From assembly GCA_046760985.1 (NCBI GenBank), contig JBHIFE010000066.1, forward strand, positions 1-7,458: DNA of 7,458 nucleotides, written 5' to 3'. The DNA comes from JBHIFE01 sp046760985 (GTDB lineage Bacteria; Chloroflexota; Dehalococcoidia; Dehalococcoidales; RBG-16-60-22). Shown piece after piece: positions 5,327 through 7,458 of the stretch; position 1 is the first letter of the stretch; every line of letters starts with the position of its first letter. A program made the position numbers and the translations under genes. Under the pieces are notes generated by a model. The model did no database searches. It was not told the DNA's origin and saw only the letters and a list, made by a program, of their open reading frames with translations.

Positions 5327-5896
5327 TTGAAAGTTTTGGGGATTATGGGGAGCCCCAGGATAAAAGGCAATACTGATTTATTGCTGGATGAGGCTTTAGA
5401 TGGAGCACGAAGTCAGGGGGCGGAGGTTGAGAAGATAGTAGTGGATAAACTCAAGATAACCCCCTGCCGCGAATATTATGGCTGCTTAAAGGATGGTAAT
5501 TGTGTCATAAGGGATGACATGGATGAGATATATCCCAAACTCCTTGAAGCTGATGGCATAATAGTTGCCTCGCCGATGTTTTTCTATGGGCTCACCGCTC
5601 AACTTAAGGCACTTATTGACCGTTGCCAGGCAACTTGGGCGAGAAGATATATTCTTCACACCCTTCCTGATTCAATGAGAAAGGGTGTATTTATTGCTGT
5701 CGGGGCTACTAAGGGCAAGAGATTGTTTGAGGGGTCGATATTAACGGTGAAATACTTCTTCAAAGCTATTGGTGTCAACTATGTAGGTGAGCTTCTTGTC
5801 CGTGGGGTTGATAAGAGAGGGGAGATTAAAGAGCACCCAACTGCACTATCGGATGCATTTGAGTTGGGCAAGAGGTTAGCTCAGGAAATTGGTTAA
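5327..5896 (+). CDS. Flavodoxin-fold, iron-sulfur-flavoprotein-like NAD(P)H/FMN oxidoreductase
   Basis: The product is 189 residues. It starts MKVLGIMGSPRIKGNTD, the FMN-phosphate loop (GSPRIKGNTD, 8-17) of the NADPH-dependent FMN reductase / Isf group, and continues with ITPCREYYGCLKDGNCVIRDDM (44-65) and ASPMFFYGLTAQLKALIDR (81-99), which pack around the flavin. Isf proteins usually have CX2CX2CX4-7C here for a [4Fe-4S] cluster; this protein keeps C47, C53 and C59 but has Tyr at the second position. It may therefore bind FMN only or hold an altered cluster. The frame is open from TTG at 5291, but GGAGG at 5317-5321 sits five bases before TTG 5327, and that start gives the family N-terminus. 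It follows the phosphoesterase gene by 64 bases on the same strand and may be cotranscribed with it. The redox partner is unknown. Confidence 0.88.
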   Translation: MKVLGIMGSPRIKGNTDLLLDEALDGARSQGAEVEKIVVDKLKITPCREYYGCLKDGNCVIRDDMDEIYPKLLEADGIIVASPMFFYGLTAQLKALIDRCQATWARRYILHTLPDSMRKGVFIAVGATKGKRLFEGSILTVKYFFKAIGVNYVGELLVRGVDKRGEIKEHPTALSDAFELGKRLAQEIG

Positions 5897-5939
5897 ACGA
5901 AGGGGGACAGGTTACCAAACGGTCTGGTTCAAGATAGGC

Positions 5940-5968
5940 TTGTGCTTCATACCTAAAGATGCTAGTAT
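5940..5968 (+). promoter_or_regulatory. Candidate extended -10 promoter for etfBA
   Basis: In the 173-base gap before etfB, TTGTGC (5940-5945), a 17-base spacer and TAGTAT (5963-5968) preceded by TGC form a plausible extended -10 promoter. It would start near 5975, leaving a leader of about 95 bases. The box matches are moderate. No terminator-like hairpin was found after the flavoprotein stop, so read-through from upstream is also possible. Confidence 0.35.
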
Positions 5969-6069
5969 AAAATTGAATGTCGGCTGGACAAAGCAGTTAG
6001 TTGCAGTTTTCGTGGCAAGAATTGGTTGGCTGGGGGGTGATTATTTGTGCCTTTCGGGAGGTGCAACAA

Positions 6070-6882
6070 ATGTTAGTGGTCACATGTGTCAAACAGGTGC
6101 CAGATACCACTCAGGTCAAAGTTGACCCGGTTACCGGTACCCTGATTAGAGAAGGTGTACCTTTCATCATGAATCCGTTTGATACCCATGCCTTGGAGGA
6201 AAGCCTCAGGCTCAAGGACAAATATGGACTTCGGGTAGCGGTAATTTCAATGGGTCCGCCCAATACCGAAGTTACGCTGAGAAAGGCTTTAGCCCTCGGA
6301 GCGGATGAAACTGTACTTTTGAGCGACCGTGTTTTTGGCGGAGCCGATACCCTGGCGACCAGTAAGGTTCTAGCCGAGGCGATTAGGAGGCTTAATCAGA
6401 AGGAAGAAGTAGCAGTGGTGCTTTGCGGTCGGCAAACAATTGATGGCGACACGGCTCAAGTGGGACCGGGCATTGCTACCCGTCTAGGATACTCGCAGCT
6501 AACTCTGGTTGACTGCATTGAGGACTTGGACCTCCAAGCTAGAAAGGTAAGGGTCAGGCGTAAACTGGAGGGTCGGCATGAAATAGTGGAAGCCCCCTTA
6601 CCGGCTATGATTGCCGTGGTGCGGGAGATTAACCAGCCGCGCTATCCTACAGTACCAAGGCGACTGATGGCTGAAGATGCCACGGTGACATTATGGGATA
6701 ACAAGGAGATGGAACTAAGTGAGGAAACCATCGGACTCAAGGGTTCGCCGACACAGGTGCGTAAGATCTTTTCGCCGGAAAGAGCTAAAGGCGAGATATT
6801 GGGCGATGGAGCCAATAAGCCTGAAGAAGCTGCCCATTTGTTAATAGACAGGCTGATAGAAAAAGACATTCTCAATCTATAA
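6070..6882 (+). CDS. etfB: Electron transfer flavoprotein, beta subunit
   Basis: The product is 270 residues. It pairs with EtfA to carry electrons between flavin dehydrogenases and a quinone, ferredoxin or NAD acceptor. Visible hallmarks are MLVVTCVKQVPDT at the N-terminus, MNPFDTHALEE (34-44), GADTLATS (91-98), CGRQTIDGDTAQVGPGIA (119-136) and a near-match to the EtfB signature around VRRKLEGRHEIVEAPLPAM (162-180). The GADTxATS and DGDTAQVGP stretches resemble EtfB proteins of anaerobic, bifurcation-associated complexes, where a second FAD replaces AMP; this is inference from memory of those sequences. The frame is open from 6001, but GGAGG (6057-6061) lies eight bases before ATG 6070 and that start gives the standard N-terminus. 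etfA follows after 14 bases, in the same operon. Confidence 0.95.
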   Translation: MLVVTCVKQVPDTTQVKVDPVTGTLIREGVPFIMNPFDTHALEESLRLKDKYGLRVAVISMGPPNTEVTLRKALALGADETVLLSDRVFGGADTLATSKVLAEAIRRLNQKEEVAVVLCGRQTIDGDTAQVGPGIATRLGYSQLTLVDCIEDLDLQARKVRVRRKLEGRHEIVEAPLPAMIAVVREINQPRYPTVPRRLMAEDATVTLWDNKEMELSEETIGLKGSPTQVRKIFSPERAKGEILGDGANKPEEAAHLLIDRLIEKDILNL

Positions 6883-6896
6883 GTAAAGGTTAGCCG

Positions 6897-7458
6897 ATGG
6901 AAGAGAAGAAAAAACTAAAGAGACCTCGTGGTGTAGCCCGACTCATTCCCGGTAAGTGTATCGCCTGCGGTGCCCGTTGCCAGAGTGAATGCCCTAAAGA
7001 CGCCATAGAAATGAATGATAAGGGCGAGCCAATCATAATTGTAGAGAAGTGCACCGGCTGCCGCAGATGTATCAAGGTCTGCCCAGCCGAAGCCATTGAG
7101 ATTTACTATACTCCGGAGGAACAGAAGATTCTTGCCGAGATAGAGGCTCAAGCTAAGGCGGCAGTACCAGCAGTGGAAGAGGTGAGTGCCGAAGAAGCAG
7201 CGTTATTAGCTAGGCTTAAAGAGTATAGAGGTGTCTGGGTGGTCGTGGAGCAGACCGAAGGTACGCCGGCTGGAGTTTCCTGGGAATTGCTAAGCGTAGG
7301 CGCTGACTTGGCTAGAACTCGGGGTGTTGAGCTGTGTACGGTGGTCATTGGCGACAATGTGGAGAATCTTTGCCATGAGTCATTTGCCTATGGTGCTGCC
7401 AAGGTCTATTTGATAGACGACCCGGTATTTCACTATTACCGCACCGAGCCTTATTATA
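6897..7458 (+). CDS. etfA: Electron transfer flavoprotein, alpha subunit with N-terminal ferredoxin domain (3' end outside window)
   Basis: The first 187 codons are visible and the frame is open at the window end. Residues 18-66 are a bacterial-type two-cluster ferredoxin domain: C21-X2-C24-X3-C28-X3-C32-P and C52-X2-C55-X2-C58-X3-C62-P. An Ala/Glu-rich linker (about 72-108) follows, then the EtfA N-terminal domain begins: YRGVWVVVEQTEGTPAGVSWELLSVGADLA (110-139), VVIGDNVENL and YGAAKVYLIDDP. The FAD-binding C-terminal domain must lie downstream. Ferredoxin-fused EtfA subunits are known from anaerobes, for example the caffeyl-CoA reductase (CarE) and lactate dehydrogenase Etf of Acetobacterium woodii, which take part in flavin-based electron bifurcation. 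ATG at 6897 is preceded by AAAGG with about seven bases of spacer and lies 14 bases after etfB. The partner dehydrogenase is not visible. Confidence 0.93.
   Translation, partial: MEEKKKLKRPRGVARLIPGKCIACGARCQSECPKDAIEMNDKGEPIIIVEKCTGCRRCIKVCPAEAIEIYYTPEEQKILAEIEAQAKAAVPAVEEVSAEEAALLARLKEYRGVWVVVEQTEGTPAGVSWELLSVGADLARTRGVELCTVVIGDNVENLCHESFAYGAAKVYLIDDPVFHYYRTEPYY

Noticed and set aside
6001..6069. N-terminal extension of EtfB (23 residues)
   Set aside because: GGAGG sits eight bases before ATG 6070 and the family starts with a V-C-V-K-Q-like strand exactly there; the extension is untranslated leader.
6081..6088. CACATGTG palindrome near the start of etfB
   Set aside because: It falls inside codons 4-7, is only eight bases, and the codons are explained by the conserved EtfB N-terminus.
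5889..6125. Plus-strand open frame spanning the gap before etfB
   Set aside because: It overlaps the ends of two solid genes in another frame, lacks a ribosome binding site and has no recognisable protein features.

Overview
The window looks like bacterial chromosome of moderate G+C content. The mix of genes suggests an anaerobe, quite possibly a Dehalococcoidia-like Chloroflexota: an EtfB/ferredoxin-EtfA pair, an iron-sulfur-flavoprotein-like protein, a free-standing LigD-type phosphoesterase, a DUF2905 protein, and a stress operon with superoxide dismutase and Hsp20. This taxonomic guess comes from family resemblance only. No rRNA, tRNA, CRISPR array, insertion sequence or phage gene was found.

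Layout, left to right. (1) Positions 1-758 (+) hold the C-terminal part of a secreted or surface beta-sandwich protein, followed by a strong hairpin at 776-814 that can end transcription between two convergent genes. (2) A minus-strand pair, read from 2444 down to 919, encodes a radical SAM protein of the SplB-like (COG1533) type and a 108-residue membrane-anchored protein of unknown function. (3) A small DUF2905 membrane protein (2609-2839, +) has its own extended -10 promoter. (4) A minus-strand stress operon, read from 4544 down to 2910, encodes a UspA-family protein, an Fe/Mn superoxide dismutase and an Hsp20 small heat-shock protein. (5) The 268-base divergent region 4545-4812 is the richest regulatory stretch. 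It holds a CRP/FNR-like site placed exactly 41.5 bases upstream of a predicted start for the stress operon, a hairpin at the start of that leader, a second minus-strand promoter, and an inverted repeat that overlaps a near-consensus promoter reading the other way. (6) On the plus strand follow a stand-alone LigD 3'-phosphoesterase domain protein (4813-5262) and a flavodoxin-fold iron-sulfur-flavoprotein-like reductase (5327-5896). (7) etfB (6070-6882) and the 5' part of etfA (6897 to the window end) follow. This EtfA carries an N-terminal two-cluster ferredoxin domain.

How the genes may work together. The Usp-SOD-Hsp20 operon reads as an oxygen/proteotoxic stress response, apparently under an activator of the CRP/FNR family. 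The EtfB-EtfA pair with built-in ferredoxin is an electron-transfer module of the kind linked to flavin-based electron bifurcation in anaerobes; its dehydrogenase partner probably lies downstream of the window. The phosphoesterase is a DNA 3'-end-healing enzyme without its usual ligase and polymerase partners in view. No complete new defence system is visible. The most original leads are the architecture of the 4545-4812 regulatory region, the extra cysteine cluster of the radical SAM protein with its membrane partner, and the CXXC motif of the Hsp20.

Several starts were moved from the longest open frame because a Shine-Dalgarno sequence and family N-termini favour an internal codon: 1245 (-), 4813 (+), 5327 (+, TTG) and 6070 (+).
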